A DNA stretch of 64,000 nt from Flavobacteriaceae bacterium. Lineage in GTDB: Bacteria > Bacteroidota > Bacteroidia > Flavobacteriales > Flavobacteriaceae. Below the pieces are notes generated by a model that saw only the letters and a program-made list of their open reading frames with translations, was not told where the DNA came from and did no database searches. Shown here in pieces: positions 35,818-45,554 of the stretch; position 1 is the first letter of the stretch, and the number at the start of each line of letters is the position of its first letter. The stretch covers positions 1-64,000 of the forward strand of contig JAITMD010000010.1 in the NCBI GenBank assembly GCA_031277535.1, written 5' to 3'. A program made the translations under genes and the position numbers.

Positions 35818-36075
35818 AATATTTTTATAGTTTACTTTTATACTTATTTAAATTGTTCTGAGCGTTGAGCTCGGTTACTCTTAAACAATCTTTATGCCAA
35901 CAGAAAAAAAAGAATATTCTGTCTGTTTTTAGTCAGACAATTGCTAAAAACAATGTCATATTGTCATTTTTAAAACAATCTACACCTATTTTTATTACAC
36001 ATTTCGTCAGTATTGTACTGACATAAAAAATAAATTGATTATTAACTTGATTCTATACCTATTATTAAAATCAAA
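35818..36075. other. dnaK upstream region
   Basis: About 260 non-coding bases. The small hairpin TGTCTG...CAGACA (around 35919-35938) lies about 100 bases upstream of the dnaK ATG. No clear Bacteroidota promoter or CIRCE site is visible. Confidence 0.4.
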
Positions 36076-36105
36076 AACAGCCACTAACTTTTGTTAATGA
36101 CTGTT
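36076..36105 (-). terminator. Terminator after CBS-domain gene
   Basis: AACAGCCACTAAC pairs with GTTAATGACTGTT with two mismatches, and T-rich sequence follows on the minus strand. Confidence 0.7.
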
Positions 36106-36161
36106 CTCTTTTACAAACTGGCTATATAAATCTATTTCTTAATCAAATAACACCTATAAAA

Positions 36162-36578
36162 CTAATACTGAGCTATTAAATAATTAATTAAATCTGTTGT
36201 AGTAACAATTCCTGCTAATTTCCCTTCTTTATCATGTACAGGTAAAGAATGAAAGCGTTGTTTCGAAAACATCTCTGCTACTTCTTTTATGGATGTATCA
36301 TCACTTACAGATACAGGGCTTTTAGTCATAATATCTTCTAACTTATAAGCATCATAAATATCATTTAATGCTTCGGTATCTATTTCTGAATTACTATACC
36401 CTATTTTTAGCACATCATTAATACTAATAATTCCGACTAATTTGTCTGCTTCTACCACAGGAATATGACGTATATTATAATCTTTAAACAACTGATTTAC
36501 TTCACTTATTTTTTTTGTGTTAGGTACAGCAATTAAAACTTTCGCCATAATTTGAGCAACTGGAACTCTTTGTTTCAT
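36162..36578 (-). CDS. CBS-domain pair protein
   Basis: A 138-residue protein made only of two CBS domains (about 12-62 and 78-136). The segments are DYNIRHIPVVEADKLVGIIS and KQRFHSLPVHDKEGKLAGIV, each ending in the T/S-x-x-D nucleotide-binding pattern (ISINDVL, TTTDLI). Such stand-alone modules bind adenine nucleotides and regulate partners, here unknown. It begins with the family-typical segment ending MAKVLIAVP. Confidence 0.88.
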   Translation of the reverse strand: MKQRVPVAQIMAKVLIAVPNTKKISEVNQLFKDYNIRHIPVVEADKLVGIISINDVLKIGYSNSEIDTEALNDIYDAYKLEDIMTKSPVSVSDDTSIKEVAEMFSKQRFHSLPVHDKEGKLAGIVTTTDLINYLIAQY

Positions 36579-36661
36579 ACAATTTCGTTTTATAAGTTAT
36601 TATTTTTCTTACATCAAATTTCTGTCTTAATTCTACTTAAAAACATGACAAACAACAGTTC

Positions 36662-36874
36662 CTATTCTTTATTTTTTTCGTACCTTTTATACTTCATTTG
36701 CTCACTTATTTTTTCTAATAAAACTTCTTTTGATTTATTTAGTAAATCAAAATCAATATACTCTTTAGCATACTTATTTCCTATTTACTTCAAATATTCA
36801 AAATACCTTTAACCAAGGGTGTTGGTAAAGTCTTGAATATCTTAAATAAAAAACTCAGTACAACTAAAACACAT
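36662..36874 (-). pseudogene. Probable gene remnant with in-frame stops
   Basis: One minus-strand frame from ATG 36874 to TAG 36662-36664 reads as protein-like sequence broken by three TAA codons (36842-36844, 36809-36811, 36785-36787). The longest clean part ends IDFDLLNKSKEVLLEKIS, EQMKYKRYEKNKE, an amphipathic, lysine/glutamate-rich C-terminus. The upstream part is less convincing and A/T-rich sequence can mimic such residues. The product is unrecognised. It sits between the CBS gene and the serine deaminase promoter. Confidence 0.4.
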
Positions 36875-36917
36875 TTCTACTAATTTTTACAATCCACGTT
36901 AAATAAATAGATTGGAC

Positions 36918-36947
36918 TTGTGTCTGAATAGAATTTAATTATCTTCG
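36918..36947 (+). promoter_or_regulatory. Promoter of L-serine ammonia-lyase gene
   Basis: TTG (36918-36920), a 19-base spacer and TATCTTCG (36940-36947), seven of eight matches to TAnnTTTG form. The predicted start lies about 20 bases before the ATG. Confidence 0.6.
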
Positions 36948-36972
36948 TATTATATAAATTGTATAGGATTTT

Positions 36973-38397
36973 ATGGAATGTATTTCTGTATTTGATATGC
37001 TCAAAATCGGTGTTGGACCATCGAGCTCACATACTTTAGGTCCATGGAGAGCCGCTGAGCTTTTTTTAAAAGAATTGCAAGATCGCAATATCTTCTCTCA
37101 AGTTTCTTCTTTAAAGATAGACTTATTTGGTTCACTTTCTCTTACAGGAGTTGGACATGCTACTGACTTAGCTGTTATGTTAGGATTGAGTGGTGCTGAT
37201 CCAGAATACGTTCCTGTTGAAGATATAGGTGGCATTATTGCAAAAATAAACGATACAAAAACGCTTGTTTTAGGAGACAAATTACCTATTACTTTTAATC
37301 CTAAAGAACAGATTGTATTCAATAAAAACTTTCTTCCTTTTCATGCCAACGGAATGACTTTTACAGTACAATACGGTGCACATGAAATTTATGAATCAAC
37401 CTTTTACTCTATTGGTGGAGGATTTGTGGTAAAAGAAGAAAATGCTGAAAATGTAGAAAACGACGAAATAAAAGCAACCTTCCCTTTTCCTATTGACAAA
37501 GCAACAGAACTATTGGCATACTGTAAAGAACAGAATATGTCAATCTCTGAAATAGTATACGAAAACGAAAAGTCTATTCGTACAGAAGATGAGATACACC
37601 ATGAGCTTATGCGTGTGTGGAATACTATGTTGGAGTGTATGTATATTGGTTGTCATACAGAAGGGATACTACCTGGAGGACTTAATGTACGTAGACGTGC
37701 TTATGACACACATGAAAAATTAAAAGGTGATTTGCCTTATAATACACCTCAGGAATGGTTGCAAACTATACGTAAAACAAAAGTATACTTCAGACAAATA
37801 CTGAAATGGGTAAGTTGTTTTGCTTTAGCAGTAAATGAGGTAAATGCTTCTTTAGGTCGTGTTGTTACAGCACCTACAAATGGTAGCGCTGGTGTAATAC
37901 CTGCTGTATTGATGTACTATATGGTAATAGAAAATCACAAAGCAGGCGAAAAAGAAATTAAACAGTTCTTAATGGTAGCTGGCGAAATAGGCAGTATCTT
38001 CAAAAAAGGAGCTACTATATCTGCTGCTATGGGTGGATGCCAGGCAGAGATTGGCGTATCGAGTGCTATGGCAGCTGGAGCATTATGTGAACTTATGGGG
38101 GGAACACCTGAACAAGTAACTGTTGCTGCAGAAATAGCTATGGAACATCACTTAGGATTAACATGTGATCCTATTGGAGGTTTAGTACAAGTACCGTGTA
38201 TTGAAAGAAATACAATGGGAGCTATTAAGGCAATCAATGCTGCAGAATTAGCTTTAGATACTGATCCTAAAAATGCAAAAGTACCTTTGGATAAAGTAGT
38301 AAATACAATGTGGGAAACTGCAAAAGACATGAATAATAAATACAAAGAGACTTCTGAAGGTGGACTTGCTATAGCTGTAAACTTAGCTGATTGTTAG
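36973..38397 (+). CDS. sdaA: L-serine ammonia-lyase (iron-sulfur type)
   Basis: A 474-residue single-chain enzyme that converts L-serine to pyruvate and ammonia. The N-terminal beta domain begins with [17 protein letters not shown]. The alpha domain holds the cysteines that bind the [4Fe-4S] cluster in [19 protein letters not shown] and VPCIERN, as well as the [12 protein letters not shown] segment. Length and order match bacterial type II SdaA/SdaB. It has its own promoter, and the SH3-like gene follows after 5 bases. Confidence 0.94.
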   Translation: MECISVFDMLKIGVGPSSSHTLGPWRAAELFLKELQDRNIFSQVSSLKIDLFGSLSLTGVGHATDLAVMLGLSGADPEYVPVEDIGGIIAKINDTKTLVLGDKLPITFNPKEQIVFNKNFLPFHANGMTFTVQYGAHEIYESTFYSIGGGFVVKEENAENVENDEIKATFPFPIDKATELLAYCKEQNMSISEIVYENEKSIRTEDEIHHELMRVWNTMLECMYIGCHTEGILPGGLNVRRRAYDTHEKLKGDLPYNTPQEWLQTIRKTKVYFRQILKWVSCFALAVNEVNASLGRVVTAPTNGSAGVIPAVLMYYMVIENHKAGEKEIKQFLMVAGEIGSIFKKGATISAAMGGCQAEIGVSSAMAAGALCELMGGTPEQVTVAAEIAMEHHLGLTCDPIGGLVQVPCIERNTMGAIKAINAAELALDTDPKNAKVPLDKVVNTMWETAKDMNNKYKETSEGGLAIAVNLADC

Positions 38398-38402
38398 AAT
38401 TA

Positions 38403-39578
38403 ATGAAAAGATTATTTGGAATCCTTTGCTGTTTAATCAGCTTAAGTAGTTTGGGGCAAACTACAAAATATATAGCTACACCTACTAAGGCATATGAAGA
38501 TGCAAAAGCTACAAAAGAAGTAGGCTTTTTTACAAGAGGAGCTCATTTGTCGAACCTTATCAAGGTCAATAAGACCCTTTTGAAAGCGGAAGTTGATTAT
38601 AGTACTCCTCTGTATATTATAGATGTACAGAATGTAAAAAACAATTTGAATAGTGCAGATGAGGTAGAAGAATCTCCTGCACCTGTTATTGATGCTGACG
38701 ATTACTATGGTAGTCCTCATTTATTTACTACTGTAGCTGGTTTAAAAATGAGAGAGTATCCTAATAGTACATCCAATGTTATTACAGTATTATTGAATGG
38801 GACAGCAGTACCTATAGACTATTATCCTTATGATTCTGAAGCTTGGGTAGCTGTAACTTATAATGATTTGAAAGGATATATTCCGGTAAAATATACAGGC
38901 AAAAGACCAATTATGAATCAGTTGATTACTGCATATAAAAAAGCTACAACTGTTGAAGATCAAAAGAAATATGCAGAACGCATTTTGGAATTGGGATGGA
39001 ATGGTACAGATCAAGAAGCAATACAAGGATTAACAACCTACGTTGATTATGCTCAGAAAAACAATCTTACTGAAATTTTAAGTCTTACTAAATTACAAAT
39101 AGATGTTTTAAAAGCAGTACCTATTGATCAATTTGATAAAATAGCAAAGATGAAAAACAAAAAACTATTTGGTTTTACGCTTAACAGCGAAGTAGAACCT
39201 CGTAATGGTTTTAGTTTAGCTACTTTGGAGAAAAACTTAGGAAAAGTAAAAGATTCGTACGCTAACTTAGACGACTGCGGTTTGGGGGACTATGAAAGTA
39301 ATGTTATCTTCTATACTGCAGAATGCATTGGTCATGATGTAGCAAGAACATATATGTTGCGCAAATTAGACATTATCAATGGAGCAGGATTTAAGATAAA
39401 CAATACCATTGTATCAGATCAAACAACAGAAAAAGAATTTTTGCAAATAGGAAAAGGTTATATAACTTCGATACTAAACAATCAATATGCTTATATGATT
39501 GCTGTTGGAGATGATGCCTACAAGTTTACTTTTGTAAATGGTAAGCTATCTCACGTAGAACTAATTTATTTCTGCTAA
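38403..39578 (+). CDS. Secreted SH3-like domain protein
   Basis: About 391 residues with a signal peptide (cleavage near SLGQ). A bacterial SH3-type domain (about 105-165) contains [22 protein letters not shown] and [21 protein letters not shown], which is the classical SH3b pattern. The remaining C-terminal part (about 170-391) is not recognised. It is probably periplasmic or envelope-associated, perhaps binding peptidoglycan. The start is ATG 38403, five bases after the sdaA stop; the longer frame would need TTG. Confidence 0.75.
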   Translation: MKRLFGILCCLISLSSLGQTTKYIATPTKAYEDAKATKEVGFFTRGAHLSNLIKVNKTLLKAEVDYSTPLYIIDVQNVKNNLNSADEVEESPAPVIDADDYYGSPHLFTTVAGLKMREYPNSTSNVITVLLNGTAVPIDYYPYDSEAWVAVTYNDLKGYIPVKYTGKRPIMNQLITAYKKATTVEDQKKYAERILELGWNGTDQEAIQGLTTYVDYAQKNNLTEILSLTKLQIDVLKAVPIDQFDKIAKMKNKKLFGFTLNSEVEPRNGFSLATLEKNLGKVKDSYANLDDCGLGDYESNVIFYTAECIGHDVARTYMLRKLDIINGAGFKINNTIVSDQTTEKEFLQIGKGYITSILNNQYAYMIAVGDDAYKFTFVNGKLSHVELIYFC

Positions 39579-39581
39579 TTC

Positions 39582-39611
39582 TTGGCTATAAATTCTTTTT
39601 ACCTAATTTTA
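39582..39611 (+). promoter_or_regulatory. Promoter of panB
   Basis: TTG (39582-39584), a 19-base spacer and TAATTTTA (39604-39611) fit the Bacteroidota promoter form with one mismatch. The element lies just after the upstream stop codon, giving panB its own start. Confidence 0.55.
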
Positions 39612-39634
39612 CAACAAATAATAAAACAAGAAAA

Positions 39635-40453
39635 ATGTCTGTAGCGAAAAAAGATTATAAGAAAGTGACTACAAAATCACTTATCGATATGAAGGCCAAC
39701 GGAGAAAAAATATCAATGCTAACTTGTTATGACTTCTCTATGGCAAAGGTATTAGAGGCAGGAGGTATTGACGTTATGCTTGTAGGAGACTCTGCAAGTA
39801 ATGTAATGGCAGGACACGAGACTACTTTACCTATCACTTTAGATCAGATGATTTACCACGCACAATCGGTAGTACGTGGAGCTGACAGAGCGCTAATTGT
39901 TGTGGATTTACCATTTGGTTCTTACCAATCGGATCCTAAAGAGGCTTTGCGTTCTGCTATTCGTATTATGAAAGAAAGTGGTGCACACGCTGTAAAAATG
40001 GAAGGTGGAGAAGAAATAAAAGACGGTATTAAACGCATCTTGGATGCTGGTATTCCAGTAATGGGACACTTAGGTCTTACTCCTCAATCAATTTACAAAT
40101 TTGGTACTTACACTGTAAGAGCAAAAGAAGAGCAAGAAGCAGAACAATTGATGAAAGACGCTAAGATGCTTGAAGAGATTGGATGTTTTGCAGTTGTATT
40201 GGAAAAAATACCTGCTGCATTAGCTAAAAAAGTAGCTGAAAGCATTTCTATCCCTGTTATTGGTATTGGTGCTGGTAGCGGTGTAGATGGACAAGTATTG
40301 GTAACTCATGACATGATTGGTCTTACTCACGAATTTAGTCCTAAATTCTTACGTCGTTATATGAATATCTATGAAGATATGAAAAACGCAGTAGCTCAAT
40401 ATGTTGATGATGTAAAATCTGTTGATTTCCCTAACGAGAACGAACAGTACTAA
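39635..40453 (+). CDS. panB: 3-methyl-2-oxobutanoate hydroxymethyltransferase
   Basis: A 272-residue TIM-barrel enzyme, first step of pantothenate synthesis: it adds a hydroxymethyl group from methylene-tetrahydrofolate to 2-oxoisovalerate. Diagnostic segments are [33 protein letters not shown] (metal and substrate site), [17 protein letters not shown] and [18 protein letters not shown]. panC and panD are not in the window. Confidence 0.97.
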   Translation: MSVAKKDYKKVTTKSLIDMKANGEKISMLTCYDFSMAKVLEAGGIDVMLVGDSASNVMAGHETTLPITLDQMIYHAQSVVRGADRALIVVDLPFGSYQSDPKEALRSAIRIMKESGAHAVKMEGGEEIKDGIKRILDAGIPVMGHLGLTPQSIYKFGTYTVRAKEEQEAEQLMKDAKMLEEIGCFAVVLEKIPAALAKKVAESISIPVIGIGAGSGVDGQVLVTHDMIGLTHEFSPKFLRRYMNIYEDMKNAVAQYVDDVKSVDFPNENEQY

Positions 40454-40481
40454 AAGAAAACTACTTATTAAAAATACTGAA

Positions 40482-40512
40482 AATATCCTTTTTGAAATAA
40501 AAAGGATATTTT
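40482..40512 (+). terminator. Terminator after panB
   Basis: AATATCCTTTTT pairs with AAAAAGGATATT around GAAAT, and TTTG follows on the plus strand. Confidence 0.75.
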
Positions 40513-40530
40513 TGTTTCAAATTACTACAA

Positions 40531-41229
40531 ATGAAGATTGTTTCTACACCCGAAAACCTACAAGTACTACATGAAGATAATCATATTATCGTGATTAATA
40601 AACGCGTAGGTGATATTGTACAAGGGGATCAGACAGGAGATATGCCACTGAGCGAAATCGTTAAGCTGTATTTAAAAAAGAAGTACAACAAGCCAGGTGA
40701 GGTATATTTAGGTGTGGTACACAGATTAGACCGTCCTACGTCAGGATTAGTAGTATTCGCCAAAACGTCTAAAGCATTAACTCGTTTAAACGAATCGTTT
40801 AAGAATAGAGAAACACAAAAAACCTATTGGGCGGTAGTAAAAGATGCTCCACCACAAGTAGAAGATACGTTAGAACACTTTTTAGTTAGAAACCCTAAAA
40901 ACAATACTTCTAAAGCTCATAAAAAAGAAGTACCTAATAGTAAGAAGGCAAAGTTGACATACAAGATGTTTCACCAGTTAAAAACATACTCTGCATTGGA
41001 GATAGATTTATACACTGGACGTCATCACCAGATACGTTGTCAATTGGCAGCTGTTGGATGTCCTATTAAAGGAGATTTGAAGTATGGAGCTGACAGAAGT
41101 AATCCGGATGGCGGAATTCACTTACACGCTCGTAAACTAACGTTTATTCATCCAGTAACTAAAGAAACATTAACCATTGTTGCCCCTACTCCTGATGAAG
41201 TAATATGGAACAATGTAGATCCTAAATAA
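40531..41229 (+). CDS. RluA-family RNA pseudouridine synthase
   Basis: A 232-residue enzyme that isomerises uridine in rRNA or tRNA. The catalytic aspartate lies in VVHRLDRPTSGLVVFAKT. Other family segments are ILHEDNHIIVINK-like at the N-terminus (LHEDNHIIVINKRVGD) and LYTGRHHQIRCQLAAVGCPI. No S4 RNA-binding domain is present, so it is the short RluA/TruC-like form. Target uridine is unknown. Confidence 0.92.
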   Translation: MKIVSTPENLQVLHEDNHIIVINKRVGDIVQGDQTGDMPLSEIVKLYLKKKYNKPGEVYLGVVHRLDRPTSGLVVFAKTSKALTRLNESFKNRETQKTYWAVVKDAPPQVEDTLEHFLVRNPKNNTSKAHKKEVPNSKKAKLTYKMFHQLKTYSALEIDLYTGRHHQIRCQLAAVGCPIKGDLKYGADRSNPDGGIHLHARKLTFIHPVTKETLTIVAPTPDEVIWNNVDPK

Positions 41230-41232
41230 ATG

Positions 41233-41264
41233 AAAGACTATTCTCCTATGAATAGTCTTTTTTT
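41233..41264 (+). terminator. Terminator after pseudouridine synthase gene
   Basis: AAAGACTATTC and GAATAGTCTTT pair with a TCCTAT loop, then seven T residues. The hairpin begins four bases after the stop and would lie inside the downstream gene if the farthest upstream ATG were used. That argues for a later start of that gene. Confidence 0.88.
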
Positions 41265-41310
41265 GTTATCTCTATTTCGATATAAAACTATTAATTTTAC
41301 TTTATCAAAA

Positions 41311-42399
41311 ATGCTATACATGAAAATAGAAAAGCGATATACTAAAACCTTTGATTTTACAGATACTATTTTGTCTGCTACCCTGTCCCAAAAAGATGAG
41401 GTAATAATGGTTTTAAGCAATGGTGATGTAGTTAGACACAATACCGACACAAACGAAACAGACATCATCAGTACACTGAAAGACAGCATAGGATATACTG
41501 ATGGTGGATTTGATTTCACAAGTCCTATCTCCATTTATACCTTAGATGAAATAATTGTTGTGGTTAATGATTATAAAAGGCATGGTTATGTTTTTAACCT
41601 AAAACACAACTATAGGTTAAACTTATTTAGAGGAGAATATTATATTGAAATAACGCAATACCCTATTGCACTATACAAAGATGAACAACAAGTTCCTCAT
41701 TTAATCTATGCAGCGGATTGGAACCATGTACAAATACTTAACCTTGATACCCGTCAAATATTAACAGCTGCCAAATCGTTGATAGAACAAGGTGCTGAGG
41801 AAGACCATATTGAATTTTATAAAACACACGAAGAACACAACAAACTAACTTGGCCAAGTACTTATGATTATTTTTATGGTAAATTAAGTGTATCACCTGA
41901 TAATAAGTATTTCACAAGTGCAGGTTGGGTATGGGGTTCTGCAGACTACTGTAATACTTATACTATTGCTGATTTTATTGAGAACAATAGAATCTTAGAT
42001 ATAAATATTGCTGCTGGTGAACATCTAAATAGACAAGTATGTTGGGTAAACAAAAACACTATTGCTGTAGAATATGATCCTTATGAAGAAGGAGAGGAAG
42101 AAACTACAAAAGATACCTTAAAAGAAATACACCTATACCAAATAGTTGATAATACTTCTGCACTGATTAAAAAAATACAGATACAACAAAAGAACATTAA
42201 ATATAAACAGATGTACTTTGACACAACACTTAACTCTTTTGTATTATTAAATGAGTCAAGAGAAATCACAGTGATCACTAAGTCAGGAGAGATAGTATTA
42301 CAGCAAGATGACATAAAGGTCAATGCATACGATACTACCACTCATCAGTTTTTAGAATACAGTGATAAAACTATTACTATATATACCTTATCAGAATAA
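41311..42399 (+). CDS. Hypothetical WD40/propeller-like protein
   Basis: About 362 residues without a signal peptide. Repeated four-strand-like units (VIMVLSNGDVVRHNTDT, LIYAADWNHVQILNLDTRQI, KLSVSPDNKYFTSAGWVWG, NSFVLLNESREITVITKSG) suggest a beta-propeller, but strict WD40 motifs are absent. I start it at ATG 41311 (or 41320, MKIEKRYTKTF) because an upstream ATG at 41230 overlaps the preceding terminator. Function is unknown. Confidence 0.7.
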   Translation: MLYMKIEKRYTKTFDFTDTILSATLSQKDEVIMVLSNGDVVRHNTDTNETDIISTLKDSIGYTDGGFDFTSPISIYTLDEIIVVVNDYKRHGYVFNLKHNYRLNLFRGEYYIEITQYPIALYKDEQQVPHLIYAADWNHVQILNLDTRQILTAAKSLIEQGAEEDHIEFYKTHEEHNKLTWPSTYDYFYGKLSVSPDNKYFTSAGWVWGSADYCNTYTIADFIENNRILDINIAAGEHLNRQVCWVNKNTIAVEYDPYEEGEEETTKDTLKEIHLYQIVDNTSALIKKIQIQQKNIKYKQMYFDTTLNSFVLLNESREITVITKSGEIVLQQDDIKVNAYDTTTHQFLEYSDKTITIYTLSE

Positions 42400-42437
42400 A
42401 CGACAAAGGCTATTTTAATCTACATAATCTTTACATT

Positions 42438-43280
42438 TTATTCTCCTATAGCAATTGATTTATTATTTCTTGACCATTCACTCCATGAGCCTACATATAG
42501 TTTAGGTGTTGGTAGACCAGCAGCAGTAATAGCTAATAATGTATGACAAGCCGTAACTCCCGAACCACAATGAACAACTATTCGATCTACAGCATATGAT
42601 TTGAAAATAATTTCATACTTACTTCTTAGTACTTCATCATTTAAAAATAAACCTTGTGCATCCAAATTGAGTGTAAAAGGTATATTAATTGCTCCTGGTA
42701 TATGTCCTGCTATTATATCAATTGGTTCTGATTTCCCTCCATATCTTTGAGTTTCTCGTACGTCAATAACCAAATAATCTTCTTCTTGTACATTGCGTTC
42801 TACTTCACTAATCATTGCTAAAGGTAATTGCCACTCAATAACAGGATACAAAGGTACTTTTGTAGGTACTACTTTATTATCATCTATAGGAAAACCTGCT
42901 TGTATAGCTGCTTGTAATCCCCCGTTTAAAACTTGAACTTTTGAATGTCCTATTGCTACTAACATCCACCAAAAACGAGCCGCTGCATTTGCACCATTTA
43001 CTTTATCATAAATAATTACATGACTTTCTGGAGTAATTCCAAGTGCTTGCAATGTTTTTGTAAAATTTAGTGGACTTGGTAAAGGATGTCTCCCTCCATT
43101 AACTGCTGATTCTCCTATACAAGACAAATCTATATTCATATCTACAAACAATGCCCCTACCAAATGTTCTTTCTTATAATCTTCTTTTGCTGTTAAATTA
43201 TTGGTTGCATCTATTAATATGATTTCCTCCTTTGCCTGATAAAGAAAAAATAACTCTTGTGCATCTATAATTGGTTTCAT
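42438..43280 (-). CDS. sseA: 3-mercaptopyruvate/thiosulfate sulfurtransferase (tandem rhodanese)
   Basis: A 280-residue two-domain rhodanese. The inactive N-terminal domain contains IDATNNLTAKEDYKKEHLVGA and HVIIYDKVNGANAARFWWML. The active C-terminal domain contains DVRETQRYGG, GHIPGAINIPF and the catalytic cysteine in VVHCGSGVTACHTLL. The CGSGVT loop is that of the SseA/mercaptopyruvate sulfurtransferase group. It transfers sulfur to cyanide or thiols and is monocistronic, divergent from a Crp/Fnr regulator. Confidence 0.92.
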   Translation of the reverse strand: MKPIIDAQELFFLYQAKEEIILIDATNNLTAKEDYKKEHLVGALFVDMNIDLSCIGESAVNGGRHPLPSPLNFTKTLQALGITPESHVIIYDKVNGANAAARFWWMLVAIGHSKVQVLNGGLQAAIQAGFPIDDNKVVPTKVPLYPVIEWQLPLAMISEVERNVQEEDYLVIDVRETQRYGGKSEPIDIIAGHIPGAINIPFTLNLDAQGLFLNDEVLRSKYEIIFKSYAVDRIVVHCGSGVTACHTLLAITAAGLPTPKLYVGSWSEWSRNNKSIAIGE

Positions 43281-43445
43281 CTACTTTATATTACTTTAAT
43301 TGTACAGTTACTTCTATTTGTTAAATTACAAATAAATCAAACACAATAAAACTCTTCATTTCAAATAATATTTTGAACATTCTTATTATTGATTCATTTA
43401 TTGTAAATTGCTATACGATTATCCTATATCTTAGATAACTTTTAT

Positions 43446-44021
43446 ATGTACAAATCTCTGCTTCAATTATATCAAAAAGACCTTACAATAAGTCAGAAAG
43501 ACGAATTACTTTGTTTGAAATATTTTGAAGCAATAAAAATATCTAAAAACACTATTTTAGAAGATGAGAATACAATTCCAAAATACTTATACTTTGTAGT
43601 GGATGGTTTTGTTCGTTTATATCACACTAATTCAAAAGGAGAAGAAGTAACAACTCATATTAACTGCCCTCCAGGTTTTATTACCTCTTACTTCCACTTT
43701 ATCAATAGAACTAAATCAAATGACACACTTGCATGTATTACTGATTGTCAATTATTGCGTATTTCAAAAACAAACTTAGATACTCTAAATCAAGAAAGTC
43801 AGTCTTTCAAAGACTTTAGTATCCAAGTATTTCAACAATCTCTTGCATATAATGAAAAACGCTCTCAAGAATTAGCTACATTAACTGCTGAAGAACGTTA
43901 TATAAAATTGATTGAAAAACAGCCTGAAGTATTGCAGTTTGTTCCTATTCAATATATTGCTTCATTCTTAGGTATGAATCCTAAGAGTCTTAGTCGTATT
44001 CGAAAACAGTTGTCAAAATAA
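43446..44021 (+). CDS. Crp/Fnr-family transcriptional regulator
   Basis: A 191-residue protein with an N-terminal cyclic-nucleotide-type beta roll (about 20-120) and a short C-terminal helix-turn-helix. The recognition helix GMNPKSLSRIRKQ has Lys where FNR has Glu. It should therefore read a different half-site from the regulator at 28864. It is divergent from sseA with a 165-base gap, which makes sseA a candidate target. The effector is unknown. Confidence 0.86.
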   Translation: MYKSLLQLYQKDLTISQKDELLCLKYFEAIKISKNTILEDENTIPKYLYFVVDGFVRLYHTNSKGEEVTTHINCPPGFITSYFHFINRTKSNDTLACITDCQLLRISKTNLDTLNQESQSFKDFSIQVFQQSLAYNEKRSQELATLTAEERYIKLIEKQPEVLQFVPIQYIASFLGMNPKSLSRIRKQLSK

Positions 44022-44400
44022 CTATTTCTTTTCTGTATACTTCACTCCACGTCTTTCTAATGCCTCCATAGATTCATTCTGAAGCGCCTCTATTTTCTAA
44101 ACATCTTCGGTTACTACCTTCAAAAAACCTGCTATACTGTTTACTAAATCAAGTTGAAAATTAGCCTTCTTCTTTCCTCCCTATTTCCAATATACACAAT
44201 ATATTGTCCTTTCATATTCTTAGTCTTGTAGCGAGGATATGCATCATTTTCTTTTCCATTTTCTCTATCAGCTCTTAGTTCTCTATTAAATAGGAAGTAG
44301 TATTATTCTTACCTGCTATACTAACTTTACAACTTGTAGATTAAAATTCATATGTAGTAACTCTTGTGTATACAACTGTAGAGAGGCAAATGCATAACCA
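44022..44400 (-). pseudogene. Decayed gene with frameshifts and an in-frame TAG
   Basis: Reading the minus strand and switching frame at about 44165-44182 and again near 44275-44290 gives continuous protein-like sequence. Toward the end it reads ANFQLDLVNSIAGFLKVVT, then EDV, a TAG stop (44097-44099), then KIEALQNESMEALERRG and VKYTEKK before the final TAG at 44022-44024. Earlier pieces include ENDAYPRYKTKNMKGQYIVY and KVSIAGKNNTTSYLIEN. The family is unknown to me. It lies just downstream of the secreted-protein gene at 44409 on the same strand. Confidence 0.75.
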
Positions 44401-44408
44401 TTTAAAAA

Positions 44409-45251
44409 TTATTTTTTCTTAGACACTATTTTGTGATAGTTTTCAATAGCAGTATTAATGATAATATTTCCATCTATTCCATGCTTTATTAAAACATTGA
44501 CTGTTCCTTCTATAGACTCTATATATTTTTGTTCAATATTATAAATCATTTCAATTAGCCCTTTACTATTTAATTCAGCATATTTTTTAGCTGTACTTAC
44601 AGAAGTTATAATACTTGTTTTAGTTAAATAAGCTTTACCATTCTCTATTTTTACTAACTTGAACTCTTCTTTTGTAGTTAAATCAACCTTACTGTCTTTC
44701 GAAAACTCCATTTCCCTGCTATCTTCAGAAATAGTTGCATCATTAACTTTAGTCAACTTTACATTCTTAGCATCTTCTCTAAATAGATTGATTAGCATCT
44801 TTTCCACTTCTGAACTGAAAGGTTTAAAATTTTGATTAATAATTCTATTAATCTTCAATCCTGTACGTTCATCTAAAACTCCAAATGCGACATCTATCGA
44901 AGCTTTTTCACTATTAGTACTCAATAGCTTCTTATCTTTTAATTTTTTCTCTTCGTTTTTTACTAAATCTAAACTGAAGTTTAAATTTTTATTTATTCCT
45001 TCTTTCCAGTTAATAGTATATTGTTCTTTAAGTTCTTCGATTTCTGTAGATGGAAATTGAGCTCCTTCTTTTTTAGCCTGATTAATCATTTTCTCATCAC
45101 CTGTTAAATTAATAACAGTAGTCTCTTTACTTGTTTTAGAAATATCAAAACTCATTCCTGGTTTCAGATCATAACTTATACGAACTGATTTTTGTGCTTG
45201 CACTTGTATAGAAATAAAAACACACAATGCAAAAAATATTACTTTTTTCAT
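44409..45251 (-). CDS. Secreted protein of unknown function
   Basis: A 280-residue protein with a clear signal peptide (cleavage near VQAQ), then a charged, alternating strand/helix domain. The lead segment SYDLKPGMSFDISKTSKE and overall length resemble the DUF6263-type secreted proteins of Bacteroidota, but I hold that loosely. No lipobox or type IX signal is visible. Two TAAATTTG elements (45257-45264 and 45271-45278) lie just upstream of the ATG without matched -33 boxes. A decayed gene follows on the same strand. Confidence 0.7.
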   Translation of the reverse strand: MKKVIFFALCVFISIQVQAQKSVRISYDLKPGMSFDISKTSKETTVINLTGDEKMINQAKKEGAQFPSTEIEELKEQYTINWKEGINKNLNFSLDLVKNEEKKLKDKKLLSTNSEKASIDVAFGVLDERTGLKINRIINQNFKPFSSEVEKMLINLFREDAKNVKLTKVNDATISEDSREMEFSKDSKVDLTTKEEFKLVKIENGKAYLTKTSIITSVSTAKKYAELNSKGLIEMIYNIEQKYIESIEGTVNVLIKHGIDGNIIINTAIENYHKIVSKKK

Positions 45252-45554
45252 ATTTTCAAATTTATAATAACAAATTTATCAATTTTAACACAATTAAACT
45301 ATTTTAATTGCAAAACAATAGATTGATTTTCAAACAATACAAACAAAATAATTCATTTTACACAGTATCCTATTTATCATTTTTAATCCTCCTTCCTCTA
45401 ACTACCCTTGATAATTTAAATCTTAATTGTGTTATTAAGAAATTAATTCTAACAATTACAAATTTTCGTACTACTAAATTCTATTAAGTAACATTTGTGA
45501 AGTGGATTGATTCATTCGTTATAGACATTTGTCTTACAAAACAATTAATTAAAT
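45252..45554. other. Divergent intergenic region
   Basis: About 300 A/T-rich bases between divergent genes. Apart from the minus-strand TAAATTTG elements near 45257-45278 I see no promoter that meets the consensus and no coding remnant. Confidence 0.4.

Noticed and set aside
35919-35938. TGTCTG/CAGACA hairpin as a heat-shock operator for dnaK
   Set aside because: It does not resemble CIRCE or HAIR elements and is too short to call; likely chance in A/T-rich DNA.
36552-36812. Plus-strand open frame of 86 codons upstream of sdaA
   Set aside because: Composition is Phe/Ser/Leu-rich as expected from the reverse of a Lys/Glu-rich minus-strand remnant; no start context or homology signal.
36662-44400. 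CRISPR array or insertion sequence explaining the gaps
   Set aside because: No spaced direct repeats and no transposase fragment is readable in any of the gaps.
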